From positions 1 through 18,504 of the forward strand of contig DASRFB010000074.1 in the NCBI GenBank assembly GCA_035651815.1: a stretch of DNA of 18,504 bases, read 5' to 3'. The position numbers were made by a program, and so were the translations under genes. Source of the stretch: VBDM01 sp035651815. GTDB lineage: Bacteria > Pseudomonadota > Gammaproteobacteria > Burkholderiales > SG8-39. Position 1 is the stretch's first letter. Every line of letters starts with the position of its first letter. Under the pieces are notes generated by a model. The model worked only from the letters and a program-made list of their open reading frames with translations. It had not been told where the DNA came from and ran no database searches. This document shows positions 1 through 7,423 of the stretch, piece by piece.

Positions 1-594
1 GCCGAGGATGACGTTCACCGTGCCGTCGAGCTCCGCGGGCAGCGCGATCTCCTGGATGAGCCCGATGCGGTAGGCCTCGGCCGCGGTGAAGCGCTCCGCG
101 GTGACGCAGTAGCGGCGCGCCGCGCGCTCGCCCATCGCGGCCACCACGTACGGGCTGATGGTCGCGGGCGCGAGCCCGAGCTTGACCTCGGACAGGCAGA
201 ACTCGGTGTCGTTCGAGGCGACCGCGATGTCGCAGGCGGCGAGCAGCCCGATGCCGCCCGCGTACGCCGCGCCGTGCACGCGCGCCACGGTCGGCTTCGC
301 GAGCGTGTAGATGCGGTGGAGCATCTTCGCGAAGGCGAGCGCGTCCTCCCGGTTCTCCTCGCGGCTCATGCCTTTCATCCGCTTCATCCAGTCGAGGTCG
401 GCGCCCGCGCAGAAGACCTTGCCCTTGCCGGCGAGCACGATCGCGCGCACCGCCGGGTCGCGCTCGAGCGCGTCGAACGCGGCGGTCACCTCGGCGATCA
501 TGTTCTCGTCGAAGGCGTTGCGAAGCTGCGGGCGGTTCAGCCACAGCACGGCGACGCCGTCGCCCATCTGGATCTCGATCGACTGGTAAGCCAT
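1..594 (-). CDS. liuC: Enoyl-CoA hydratase/isomerase family, methylglutaconyl-CoA hydratase-like (3' end cut by window edge)
   Basis: The reading frame opens with ATG at 594 and stays open to base 1, giving 198 residues of a crotonase that is normally about 260. The crotonase signature is visible: FCAGADLDW (residues 61-69) and YAGGIGLLAACD (111-122) supply the two oxyanion-hole loops, and SEVKLGLAPATISPYV (135-150) carries the glutamate expected at the catalytic position (E136). The ATISPYV ending of that loop is what I associate with LiuC-type 3-methylglutaconyl-CoA hydratases rather than generic FadB-type hydratases. The predicted reaction is hydration of 3-methylglutaconyl-CoA to HMG-CoA, the step after LiuB in leucine breakdown. 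A GAGGGGG ribosome site lies 5-6 nt before the ATG, and liuB ends only 14 nt upstream, so the two are co-transcribed. Substrate assignment rests on context plus the loop motif; generic enoyl-CoA hydratase is the fallback. Confidence 0.87.
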   Translation of the reverse strand, partial: MAYQSIEIQMGDGVAVLWLNRPQLRNAFDENMIAEVTAAFDALERDPAVRAIVLAGKGKVFCAGADLDWMKRMKGMSREENREDALAFAKMLHRIYTLAKPTVARVHGAAYAGGIGLLAACDIAVASNDTEFCLSEVKLGLAPATISPYVVAAMGERAARRYCVTAERFTAAEAYRIGLIQEIALPAELDGTVNVILG

Positions 595-608
595 GTTCCC
601 CCTCGTTC

Positions 609-2216
609 CTACATCCGGAAGACGCCGAACCGGGTCGCCTCGATCGGCGCGTTGAGCGCGGCCGAGAGCGCGAGCCCGAGCACGCGGCGCGTGTCCTCGG
701 GCGCGATGACGCCGTCGTCCCACAGGCGCGCGGTCGCGTAATAAGGATGGCCCTGGCGCTCGTACTGCTCGAGGATGGGACGCCGGAACGCCTCCTCCTC
801 GGCCTTGCTCCAGCGGCCGCCCTTCGCCTCGATGCCGTCGCGGCGCACCGTCGCGAGCACGGCGGCGGCCTGCTCGCCCCCCATCACCGAGATGCGCGCG
901 TTCGGCCACATCCACAGGAAGCGCGGCGAGTACGCGCGGCCGCACATGCCGTAGTTGCCCGCGCCGAACGAGCCGCCGATGATCACCGTGAGCTTCGGGA
1001 CTCGCGTGCACGCGACCGCGGTCACGAGCTTCGCGCCGTCCTTGGCGATGCCGCCCGCCTCGTATTTCTTCCCGACCATGAAGCCGGTGATGTTCTGCAG
1101 GAACACGAGCGGGATGCCGCGCTGGCTGGCGAGCTCCACGAAATGCGCGCCCTTCAGCGCGGACTCGGAGAACAGGATGCCGTTGTTCGCGAGGATCCCG
1201 ACCGGGTAGCCCCAGAGGCGCGCCCACCCGGTCACGAGCGTCGTGCCGTAGCTACTCTTGAACTCGTCGAACTCGCTCGCGTCCACGAGGCGCGCGATCA
1301 CCTCGCGCACGTCGTAGGGCTTGCGCACGTCGACGGGCACGACGCCCGCGAGCTCGCTCGCGGGGTAGAGCGGCTCGGCGGGCTCGCGCAGCGCGAGCGT
1401 CACGCGCTTCGCGCGGTTGAGGTTGGCGACGATCGAGCGCACGATCGCGAGCGCGTGCGCGTCGTTCTGCGCGTAATGATCGACGACGCCGGACTGGCGC
1501 GCGTGCACCTCGGCGCCGCCCAGCTCCTCGGGCGTGACGACCTCGCCGGTCGCGGCCTTCACGAGCGGCGGGCCGCCGAGGAAGATCGTGCCCTGTCCCT
1601 TCACGATCACCGTCTCGTCCGACATCGCCGGCACGTACGCGCCGCCCGCGGTGCACGAGCCCATCACCGCGGCGATCTGCGGGATGCCCGCCGCCGACAG
1701 GTTCGCCTGGTTGTAGAAGATGCGCCCGAAGTGCTCGCGGTCCGGGAAGACGTCGTCCTGCTCGGGCAGGAAGGCGCCGCCCGAGTCGACCAGGTAGATG
1801 CACGGAAGGCCGTTGTCGCGGGCGATCTCCTGCGCGCGCAGGTGCTTCTTCACCGTCATCGGATAGTAGGTGCCGCCCTTGACGGTCGCGTCGTTGACGA
1901 CGATCACGCACTCCTGCCCCGAGACGCGGCCGACGCCGGTGATGATCCCGGCGCCCGGCGCCTCGTCGCCGTAGAGGCCGAGCGCGGCGAGCGGCGAGAG
2001 CTCGAGAAAGGGCGACCCCGGGTCGAGCAGCAGCCGCAGCCGCTCGCGCGGCAGGAGCTTGCCGCGCGCGACGTGCTTCTCGCGCGCCGGCGCATCGCCG
2101 CCTTCGGCCGCGCGCTCGACGCGCGCCTTCAGGTCGGCGACGCCCTGGCTCATCGCGCGGGCGTTGGCCTGGAACTCCTCCGAGCGGACGTCCAGCCGGG
2201 TCTTGATCGCGGGCAT
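609..2216 (-). CDS. liuB: Methylcrotonyl-CoA carboxylase, carboxyltransferase (beta) subunit
   Basis: 535 residues, the usual length for the biotin-dependent carboxyltransferase subunit of 3-methylcrotonyl-CoA carboxylase. It transfers CO2 from biotin (on the alpha subunit, LiuD, not in this window) to 3-methylcrotonyl-CoA, giving 3-methylglutaconyl-CoA in leucine and isovalerate catabolism. Both crotonase-like halves are visible. The N-domain has GGTYYPMTVKKHLRAQ (114-129), VDSGGAFLPEQDDVFP (143-158) and the oxyanion loop GSCTAGGAYVPAMSDE (186-201). The C-domain has NNGILFSESALKGAHF (344-359) and GGSFGAGNYGMCGRAY (414-429). The IFYNQANLSA and LFSESALKGAHFVEL segments separate MCC beta from propionyl-CoA carboxylase beta. 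ATG at 2216 lies 10 nt after the stop of the upstream HCCA-isomerase-like gene; the ribosome site is weak. Next gene: liuC, 14 nt on. Confidence 0.95.
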   Translation of the reverse strand: MPAIKTRLDVRSEEFQANARAMSQGVADLKARVERAAEGGDAPAREKHVARGKLLPRERLRLLLDPGSPFLELSPLAALGLYGDEAPGAGIITGVGRVSGQECVIVVNDATVKGGTYYPMTVKKHLRAQEIARDNGLPCIYLVDSGGAFLPEQDDVFPDREHFGRIFYNQANLSAAGIPQIAAVMGSCTAGGAYVPAMSDETVIVKGQGTIFLGGPPLVKAATGEVVTPEELGGAEVHARQSGVVDHYAQNDAHALAIVRSIVANLNRAKRVTLALREPAEPLYPASELAGVVPVDVRKPYDVREVIARLVDASEFDEFKSSYGTTLVTGWARLWGYPVGILANNGILFSESALKGAHFVELASQRGIPLVFLQNITGFMVGKKYEAGGIAKDGAKLVTAVACTRVPKLTVIIGGSFGAGNYGMCGRAYSPRFLWMWPNARISVMGGEQAAAVLATVRRDGIEAKGGRWSKAEEEAFRRPILEQYERQGHPYYATARLWDDGVIAPEDTRRVLGLALSAALNAPIEATRFGVFRM

Positions 2217-2226
2217 CGCGCGAAGA

Positions 2227-2832
2227 TTACCAGCCGCCGCTCGCGAGCCAGCGGTCGACCTGCTCGAGGCGGTCGGAGCCCCAGAACGGCTCGCCGTCGA
2301 CCACGATGTAGGGCGAGCCGAAGGCGCCGAGCGCGATCGCGGCGTCGACCTCGGCGCGCAGCCGGTCCTTCACCGACTGATCGGCGAGCCCGGCCCGCAC
2401 CGCGGCGGCGTCGAAGCCGAGCCTGGCGCAGACCTCGACCGTCTTCTCGGCGTCGCCGATGTTGACGTCGTCGACGAAGTAGGCGCGGTACAGCGATTTC
2501 GCCACGTCCCTCGCGCGCTCCGGGTCCTTCGCGTCGGCCCAGTAGAACGCGCGCGCCGCCGCGACGGTACCGATCGGGAAGGTCGACGGCTGGCGGTAGT
2601 CGACGCCCATGAATTTCGCGGTGCGGACCATGTCGCGCGCCGAGTATTTGCCCTTGATCGGGATGTCGGTGAGCGGCTGGCCGCCCGTCTGCTTGAACGC
2701 GGCGCCGAGCAGGAACGGCCGCCACCGCGCCTCGCGCCCGTGCTTCGCCGCGAGCGCGTCGATCTTCGTGCTCGCGATGTAGCCGTAGGGCGAGGAGAAG
2801 TCGAAATAGAAGTCGATCGTTTTCGCGGCCAT
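2227..2832 (-). CDS. 2-hydroxychromene-2-carboxylate isomerase family protein (DsbA-fold, kappa-GST-like)
   Basis: 201 residues, full length for the HCCA isomerase/kappa-class glutathione transferase family (thioredoxin fold with an inserted helical domain). The N-terminal strand IDFYFDFSSPYGYIA (residues 6-20) carries the family active-site serine (S13 or S14) where DsbA has its CxxC; there is no CxxC here. The C-terminal GAFGSPYIVVDGEPFWG segment holds the conserved SP cis-proline and the family's typical ending. Characterised relatives are glutathione-dependent isomerases in naphthalene breakdown, but many homologues sit in acyl-CoA gene clusters with no known substrate. Here it lies between an acyl-CoA dehydrogenase and liuB, so a role in aromatic breakdown is not implied. 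GGGAGA lies about 6 nt before the ATG; the start is 1 nt after the stop of the upstream dehydrogenase, implying coupled translation. Family is secure, substrate unknown. Confidence 0.88.
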   Translation of the reverse strand: MAAKTIDFYFDFSSPYGYIASTKIDALAAKHGREARWRPFLLGAAFKQTGGQPLTDIPIKGKYSARDMVRTAKFMGVDYRQPSTFPIGTVAAARAFYWADAKDPERARDVAKSLYRAYFVDDVNIGDAEKTVEVCARLGFDAAAVRAGLADQSVKDRLRAEVDAAIALGAFGSPYIVVDGEPFWGSDRLEQVDRWLASGGW

Positions 2833-2833
2833 G

Positions 2834-3967
2834 TCATTCTCCCGTCAGCGAGCGGCCGATGACCATGCGCTGGATGTCGCTCGCGCCCTCGTAGATCTTG
2901 CACACGCGCACGTCGCGCCAGATCCTCTCCACGGGAAAGTCGGCGACGTAGCCGTAGCCGCCGTGGATCTGGATCGCGTCCGAGCATACGCGCTCGGCCA
3001 TCTCCGAGGCGAAGAGCTTGGCCATCGACGCCTCCTCGAGGCACGGCCTGCCCGCGTCGCGCAGCGCCGCGGCATGGAGATAGAGCTGCCGCCCGGCTTC
3101 CACGCCCGTCGCCATATCGGCCAGGCGGAACGCGACCGCCTGGTGCCCGGCGAGGACCTTGCCCATGCTCCTGCGCTCGCGCGCGTACGCGATCGCCGCC
3201 TCGAGCGCGGCGCGCGCCATGCCCACCGCCTGCGCCGCGACGTTGATCCGTCCCGACTCGAGGTTGGCGAGCGCGATGCGGTAGCCCGCGCCTTCCTCGC
3301 CCAGGCGGTTCGCGGCCGGCACGCGGCAGTCCTCGAGGACGATCTGCGCCGTGTCGGAGGCGTGCTGGCCGGCCTTGTCCTCGATGCGGGCGACCTTGTA
3401 TCCCGGCGTCTTCGTCGGCACGACGAAGGCGCTCATGCCTTTCTTTCCGGCGGCCTTGTCGGTGACGGCGAAGACGACCGCGAGGTCGGCGTTCTTGCCC
3501 GAGGTGATGAACTGCTTGACGCCGTTCAGCACGTAGTCGCCGCCGTGCTTCTCCGCGCGCGTGACGATCGCGGAGGCGTCGGAGCCCGCCTGCGGCTCGG
3601 TGAGGCAAAAGGCGCCGAGCATCTGGCCGCGCGCGAGCGGCTGCAGGAACCGCCGCTTCTGCTCGTCGCTGCCGTAGCCGGCGAGGATGCCTGCGACCAG
3701 GTTGTTCACCGCGACGATGGTCGCGGTCGCTCCGTCGCCCGCCGAGATCTCCTCGCAGGCGATCGCCATGGCGGTGGCGTCCATCCCGGCGCCGCCCCAC
3801 TGCTCGGGAACCGCGACGCCGTAGAGGCCCATCGCGGCGAGGCCGGCGAGGGCTTCGCGCGGAAATTCCCGCTCGCGGTCCCAGCGCGCCGCGTTCGGCG
3901 CGAGCCGCTCGCGCGCGAACTTGCGCACCGCGTCGCGCAGCTGCTCGTGCTCGGCGGCGAGGACCAC
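2834..3967 (-). CDS. Acyl-CoA dehydrogenase (short/medium-chain type)
   Basis: 377 residues, typical for a homotetrameric FAD acyl-CoA dehydrogenase. The FAD/substrate signatures CLTEPQAGSDAS (121-132) and NGVKQFITSGKNAD (148-161) are present, and the catalytic base is E360 in CKIYEGASDIQRMVIGR, the usual short/medium-chain position. This separates it from LiuA further upstream, whose base is expected on another helix. It would oxidise a saturated acyl-CoA and pass electrons to ETF; the substrate is not evident (butyryl-, 2-methylbutyryl- or isobutyryl-CoA are possible from the branched-chain context). The chosen start is GTG at 3967: upstream codons in frame overlap the thiolase and contain no ATG, and the alignable N-terminus (AAEHEQLRDAVRKFARE) begins right after it. 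The gene starts 7 nt after the thiolase stop and ends 1 nt before the HCCA-isomerase-like gene. Confidence 0.93.
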   Translation of the reverse strand: MVLAAEHEQLRDAVRKFARERLAPNAARWDREREFPREALAGLAAMGLYGVAVPEQWGGAGMDATAMAIACEEISAGDGATATIVAVNNLVAGILAGYGSDEQKRRFLQPLARGQMLGAFCLTEPQAGSDASAIVTRAEKHGGDYVLNGVKQFITSGKNADLAVVFAVTDKAAGKKGMSAFVVPTKTPGYKVARIEDKAGQHASDTAQIVLEDCRVPAANRLGEEGAGYRIALANLESGRINVAAQAVGMARAALEAAIAYARERRSMGKVLAGHQAVAFRLADMATGVEAGRQLYLHAAALRDAGRPCLEEASMAKLFASEMAERVCSDAIQIHGGYGYVADFPVERIWRDVRVCKIYEGASDIQRMVIGRSLTGE

Positions 3968-3974
3968 GTCGCGC

Positions 3975-5177
3975 TTACGCCAGCTCGATCGCCATCGCGG
4001 TCGCCTCGCCGCCGCCGATGCAGAGCGCCGCGACGCCGCGCCGGCCGCCGGTCTTCCGGAGCGCGCCGATCAGCGTGACCACGATGCGCGCCCCCGACGC
4101 CCCGACCGGGTGGCCGAGCGCGCAGGCGCCGCCGTGGAGGTTCACCTTCTCGTGCGGCAGGCCGTGCTCGGTCATCGCCGCCATGGTCACCACCGCGAAC
4201 GCCTCGTTGATTTCGTAGAGGTCGACCTGGTCCTTGTTCCAGCCGGTGCGCTCGAACAGCTTGCGGATCGCGCCCACCGGCGCGGTCGTGAACCAGCCGG
4301 GCTCCTGTGCGTGCGTGGCGTGCCCGACGATGGTCGCGAGCGGACTCAGTCCGAGCTTCTCCGCGGTCGAGCGCCGCGTGATGACGAGCGCCGCGGCCCC
4401 GTCCGAGATGGAGCTCGAGTTCGCCGCAGTGACGGTGCCGTCCTTGCGGAACGCGGGCTTCAGCGTCGGGATCTTCTCGAAGTTCGCCTTGAACGGCTGC
4501 TCGTCGGTCTCGAGGAAGCGCTCCGCCTTGCCGGCCTTCACGGTCATCGGCGTCATCTCCCAGGCGAACGAGCCGTCCTTGTTCGCGGCCTGCGCGCGCT
4601 CGAGCGACGTCACCGCGAACTTGTCCTGCGCTTCGCGCGAGAACTTGTACTTCGCGGCGCAATCCTCGGCGAACACGCCCATCAGCTTGCCCCCGCCTTT
4701 TTCGTCTCTTGCGTACGCGTCCTCGAGCCCGTCGAAGAACATGTGGTCGAGCACCTGCTGGTGGCCCATGCGGTAACCGGCGCGCGCCTTCGGCAAGAGG
4801 TACGGGGCGTTGGTCATCGACTCCATGCCGCCCGCGACGACGATGCGCCCGTCGGCCTGCGCGGCGAGGCCGTCGTGCGCGAACATCGCCGCCTTCATGC
4901 CCGAGCCGCACATCTTGTTGATCGTGGTGCACCCGGTCGCGAGCGGCAGTCCCGCGCCGAGCGCCGCCTGGCGCGCGGGCGCCTGCCCCTGGCCCGCGGG
5001 CAGCACGCATCCCATGATCACCTCGTCGACGCTCTCCGGCTTCACGCCGGCGCGCTCGACCGCGGCGCGGATCGCGGCGGCGCCGAGCTGCGGCGCGGCG
5101 AAGTCGCGCAGCTCGCCCTGGAACGCGCCCATCGGCGTGCGGGCGGCCGAGACGATGACGATCGGGTCGTGGGACAT
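3975..5177 (-). CDS. Acetyl-CoA acetyltransferase (thiolase II, PhaA/AtoB type)
   Basis: 400 residues, full length for a degradative/biosynthetic thiolase. Catalytic residues are all in place: nucleophile C90 in TINKMCGSGMKAA, NEAF (324-327), H356 in ACALGHPVGASGARI, and C386 in CIGGGEATAMAIE. It would interconvert two acetyl-CoA with acetoacetyl-CoA, or cleave a related 3-ketoacyl-CoA. In this operon it could remove acetoacetate-derived acetoacetyl-CoA from leucine breakdown. With phaC nearby it could also supply acetoacetyl-CoA for polyhydroxybutyrate, but no phaB reductase is in the window. ATG at 5177 is preceded by a perfect AGGAGG (5187-5182) that overlaps the stop codon of the upstream GNAT gene, so this start is well supported and probably strongly translated. 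Acyl-chain preference cannot be read from the sequence. Confidence 0.94.
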   Translation of the reverse strand: MSHDPIVIVSAARTPMGAFQGELRDFAAPQLGAAAIRAAVERAGVKPESVDEVIMGCVLPAGQGQAPARQAALGAGLPLATGCTTINKMCGSGMKAAMFAHDGLAAQADGRIVVAGGMESMTNAPYLLPKARAGYRMGHQQVLDHMFFDGLEDAYARDEKGGGKLMGVFAEDCAAKYKFSREAQDKFAVTSLERAQAANKDGSFAWEMTPMTVKAGKAERFLETDEQPFKANFEKIPTLKPAFRKDGTVTAANSSSISDGAAALVITRRSTAEKLGLSPLATIVGHATHAQEPGWFTTAPVGAIRKLFERTGWNKDQVDLYEINEAFAVVTMAAMTEHGLPHEKVNLHGGACALGHPVGASGARIVVTLIGALRKTGGRRGVAALCIGGGEATAMAIELA

Positions 5178-5186
5178 GGTGCCTCC

Positions 5187-5669
5187 TTACTGCTGCAGTT
5201 GAAGTTCGAAACGCTGGGCCTGGATCTCGACGCCCCAGCTCGAGTCGGGTTTCTGCTCGGCGAGCGCGAAGCCGTGGCGCTCGTAGAGCGCGCGCGCGGC
5301 GTCGAGGCCCGCGAAAGTCGTGAGGAAGACGCGCCGGAAGCCCGCGCCGCGGCAGAAGCCGAGCGCGGTGCGCATCAGCCGCTCGCCGAGCCCCGCGCCG
5401 CGGCGTCCCTCGTCGACGATGAAGAAGCGCAGCCTCGCGGTATCGGGCGCGCGGCTGCCGTCTATCGCGATGCAGCCGGCGATGTCGCCGCCCTCGCGCG
5501 CGATCCAGAAGCCGTCGCGCGCGGCGTCGAAGCGCTCCATCAGCTCGCCCAGCTCGCGCGCGACCTGCGCCTCGAACACCGGGCCGAGCCGCCAGTTCCT
5601 CGCGTAATAGGTGCCGTGCATCTCGACGATGCGGCCGATACTGCCCGGGACGTAGCCGTCGATCTCCAT
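5187..5669 (-). CDS. GNAT family N-acetyltransferase
   Basis: 160 residues from ATG 5669; a GTG directly before it (5672) is an alternative giving one extra residue. The acetyl-CoA-binding motif A of the GNAT fold is clear: LRFFIVDEGRRGAGLGERLM (80-99) with the R/Q-x-x-G-x-G/A pyrophosphate loop RRGAGLG (89-95). It is followed by GFRRVFLTTFAGLDAARALYERHGF, the motif B and tyrosine helix of the family. The N-terminal stretch resembles the acetyltransferase half of MarR-GNAT two-domain proteins, but no MarR domain is present. The acceptor is unknown. The gene sits inside the liu run, 46 nt after liuA and immediately before the thiolase, so it is presumably expressed with leucine breakdown; it could modify a protein of the pathway or be a passenger. 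Confidence 0.87.
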   Translation of the reverse strand: MEIDGYVPGSIGRIVEMHGTYYARNWRLGPVFEAQVARELGELMERFDAARDGFWIAREGGDIAGCIAIDGSRAPDTARLRFFIVDEGRRGAGLGERLMRTALGFCRGAGFRRVFLTTFAGLDAARALYERHGFALAEQKPDSSWGVEIQAQRFELQLQQ

Positions 5670-5715
5670 CACGCCCCCGCGCGGCGGCCGAAATCGTCGG
5701 TCTCGACCAGCCCGC

Positions 5716-6891
5716 TCATCGCGTCTCCTCGAACAGCTCGCGCCCGATCAGCCAGCGCCGGATCTCGGAGGTGCCGGCGCCGATCTCGTACAGCTTGGCG
5801 TCGCGCCACAGGCGACCGGTCGGGGTCTCGTTGATGTAGCCCATGCCGCCCAGGCACTGGATCGCCTCGCCCGCCATCCAGGTCGCTTTCTCCGCGGCGT
5901 AGAGGATCGCGCCGGCGGCGTCCTTGCGTGCGCTTCCTCGTTCAGCATCGCCGCGGTCGAGCGCCTGGCCCACCGCGTAGACGTAGGCGCGGCACGCCGA
6001 GAGCGTCGTGTACATGTCGGCGAGCTTGCCCTGCATCAGCTGGAACTCGCCGATCGGCTGGCCGAACTGCTTGCGCTCGTGCACGTAGGGCACGACCACG
6101 TCGAGGCACGCCTGCATGATCCCGAGCGGGCCGCCGGCGAGCACCGCGCGCTCGTAGTCCAAGCCGCTCATGAGGACGTTCACCCCGCGCCCGGGCTCGG
6201 ACAGCACGTTCTCCTCCGGCACGGCGCAGTCCTGAAAGACGAGCTCGCAGGTGTTCGAGCCGCGCATGCCGAGCTTGTCGAGCTTCTGCGCGGTCGAGAA
6301 GCCGGGGAAGCCGCGCTCGACGATGAATGCGGTGATGCCGCGGGCGCCCGCCTCGGCGTCGGTCTTGGCGTAGACGACCAGGACGTCGGCGTCGGGGCCG
6401 TTGGTGATCCACATCTTGCTGCCGTTCAGGAGGTACCGGCCGTTGCGATATTCGGCGCGCGTGCGCATCGATACGACGTCGGACCCCGCGCCCGGCTCCG
6501 ACATCGCGAGCGCCCCGACCGCCTCGCCCGAGACCAGCCGCGGCAGGTACTTGCGCTTCTGCGCGTCGCTGCCGTTCCGGCGGATCTGGTTCACGCACAG
6601 GTTCGAGTGCGCGCCGTACGAGAGGCCGACCGAGGCCGAGGCGCGGCTGATCTCCTCCATCGCGACGATGTGCGCGGCGTAGCCCATCATCGTTCCGCCG
6701 TATTCTTCCTCGGCCGTGATGCCGAGCAGCCCGAGCGCGCCGAGCTTCCCCCACAGGTCCCCCGGAAACTGGTTGGAGCGGTCGATCTCGGCCGCGCGCG
6801 GCGCGATCTCGGCCGCGGCGAAGTCGCGCACGCTCGCGCGCAGCATCTCGATTTCGTCGCCGAGAGCGAAGCGCAGGCCCGGGAGCTCCAT
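5716..6891 (-). CDS. liuA: Isovaleryl-CoA dehydrogenase
   Basis: 391 residues of FAD acyl-CoA dehydrogenase, beginning LRFALGDEIEMLRASVRDFA as expected of bacterial isovaleryl-CoA dehydrogenases, so the start agrees with the family. It oxidises isovaleryl-CoA to 3-methylcrotonyl-CoA, the first committed liu step. Family signatures: LAMSEPGAGSDVVSMR (128-143) and NGSKMWITNGPDAD (156-169). The isovaleryl-CoA-specific feature is the base expected at E247 in GLDYERAVLAGGPLGIMQ (243-260), while the C-terminal helix reads YEIGAGTSEIRRWLIGR rather than the YEGT of short/medium-chain enzymes. That arrangement is the known hallmark of isovaleryl-CoA dehydrogenase. No Shine-Dalgarno sequence precedes ATG 6891, and the proposed transcription start is only about 4 nt upstream, so translation may be nearly leaderless. 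First structural gene of the operon, just downstream of liuR. Confidence 0.96.
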   Translation of the reverse strand: MELPGLRFALGDEIEMLRASVRDFAAAEIAPRAAEIDRSNQFPGDLWGKLGALGLLGITAEEEYGGTMMGYAAHIVAMEEISRASASVGLSYGAHSNLCVNQIRRNGSDAQKRKYLPRLVSGEAVGALAMSEPGAGSDVVSMRTRAEYRNGRYLLNGSKMWITNGPDADVLVVYAKTDAEAGARGITAFIVERGFPGFSTAQKLDKLGMRGSNTCELVFQDCAVPEENVLSEPGRGVNVLMSGLDYERAVLAGGPLGIMQACLDVVVPYVHERKQFGQPIGEFQLMQGKLADMYTTLSACRAYVYAVGQALDRGDAERGSARKDAAGAILYAAEKATWMAGEAIQCLGGMGYINETPTGRLWRDAKLYEIGAGTSEIRRWLIGRELFEETR

Positions 6892-6901
6892 GGGGGAATC
6901 T

Positions 6902-6930
6902 ACTGTACTTACCGTTTACGTAAACGTCAA
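6902..6930 (-). promoter_or_regulatory. Predicted sigma70-type promoter of the liu operon
   Basis: On the minus strand TTGACG (6930-6925) and TACAGT (6907-6902) are separated by exactly 17 nt. The -35 matches consensus at 5 of 6 positions and the -10 at 4 of 6. The -10 ends 10 nt before the liuA ATG, putting the expected start of RNA near 6895. The -35 box contains the liuR stop codon (6929-6927). Seen by eye; not experimentally supported. Confidence 0.6.
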
Positions 6931-6932
6931 CT
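6907..6932. promoter_or_regulatory. Palindromic operator, probable LiuR binding site
   Basis: CGTTTACGTAAACG at 6913-6926 is a perfect 14-bp palindrome. It extends to a 26-bp imperfect dyad (6907-6932) in which 10 of 13 half-site positions match. It lies between the liuR stop codon and the liuA start and covers the end of the -35 box and most of the spacer, which is where MerR-family proteins bind. The neighbouring regulator is a LiuR-type MerR protein, so it is the natural ligand; binding is inferred. Confidence 0.72.
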
Positions 6933-7325
6933 ACGCTTCCGGCGCCGGCCGTTCAGCAGCTTCCTCGACTGCGCCTCGAAGCCGCGGATCTCGGCGAGCA
7001 CCTCGTCGATGTCGCGGCGCTGGCTCTCGAGCTGCTCGCGGCGCGCCTGAAGCGCCGCCAGGAACTTCTGCAGCTGCGGGCGCTCGTCGAGGGCCGCGTC
7101 GTAGAGCTCGAGCATCTCGCGCACCTCGGCGAGCGAGAACCCGAGGCGCTTGCCGCGCAGGATGAGCTTCAGCCGCACGTAGTCGCGCTTGCCGTACACG
7201 CGCCGGCCGGCCGTGCGCCCGGGCGCGATCAGGCCCTCGTCCTCGTAGAAGCGGATCGCGCGCGGCGTCACGTCGAACTCGCGCGCGAGTGCGCCGATCG
7301 TGTAGGTCTGGGCCGTCTCGGTCAT
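6927..7325 (-). CDS. liuR: MerR family transcriptional regulator, LiuR type
   Basis: 132 residues. The winged helix-turn-helix of the MerR family begins at residue 8: YTIGALAREFDVTPRAIRFY (8-27) followed by EDEGLIAPGRTAGRRVYGKR (28-47) and the LILRGKRLGFSLAEVREML wing/linker. Residues about 80-118 form the family's antiparallel dimer helix. There are no cysteines, so this is not a metal- or redox-sensing MerR; proteins of this type next to ivd/liuA are the known LiuR regulators of branched-chain amino acid degradation, thought to sense a pathway intermediate. The C-terminus is very basic. ATG 7325 has the standard spacing to the helix-turn-helix. The stop codon lies inside the predicted liuA promoter. 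I found no second copy of the 14-bp palindrome in the 98-nt gap upstream, so autoregulation is not supported by the sequence. Confidence 0.92.
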   Translation of the reverse strand: MTETAQTYTIGALAREFDVTPRAIRFYEDEGLIAPGRTAGRRVYGKRDYVRLKLILRGKRLGFSLAEVREMLELYDAALDERPQLQKFLAALQARREQLESQRRDIDEVLAEIRGFEAQSRKLLNGRRRKRS

Positions 7326-7423
7326 GGTCGATGGCGCGGGCCGCGCGAATCTGCGAAAATTCAGTGTTTTGGCGTCGCGAGGCGGGAATTTTACTCCGTC
7401 GCTGCGGCCTCATACAGGACGCA

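Noticed and set aside
747..2465. A 572-codon frame antisense to liuB
   Set aside because: Shadow of liuB and the isomerase gene; no ribosome site, no recognisable domain.
7326..7423. Second LiuR operator or promoter between liuR and the hydrolase gene
   Set aside because: No copy of the TTTACGTAAA core and no hexamer pair with proper spacing; only weak TTGGCG/TACTCC and TAAAAT words were seen.
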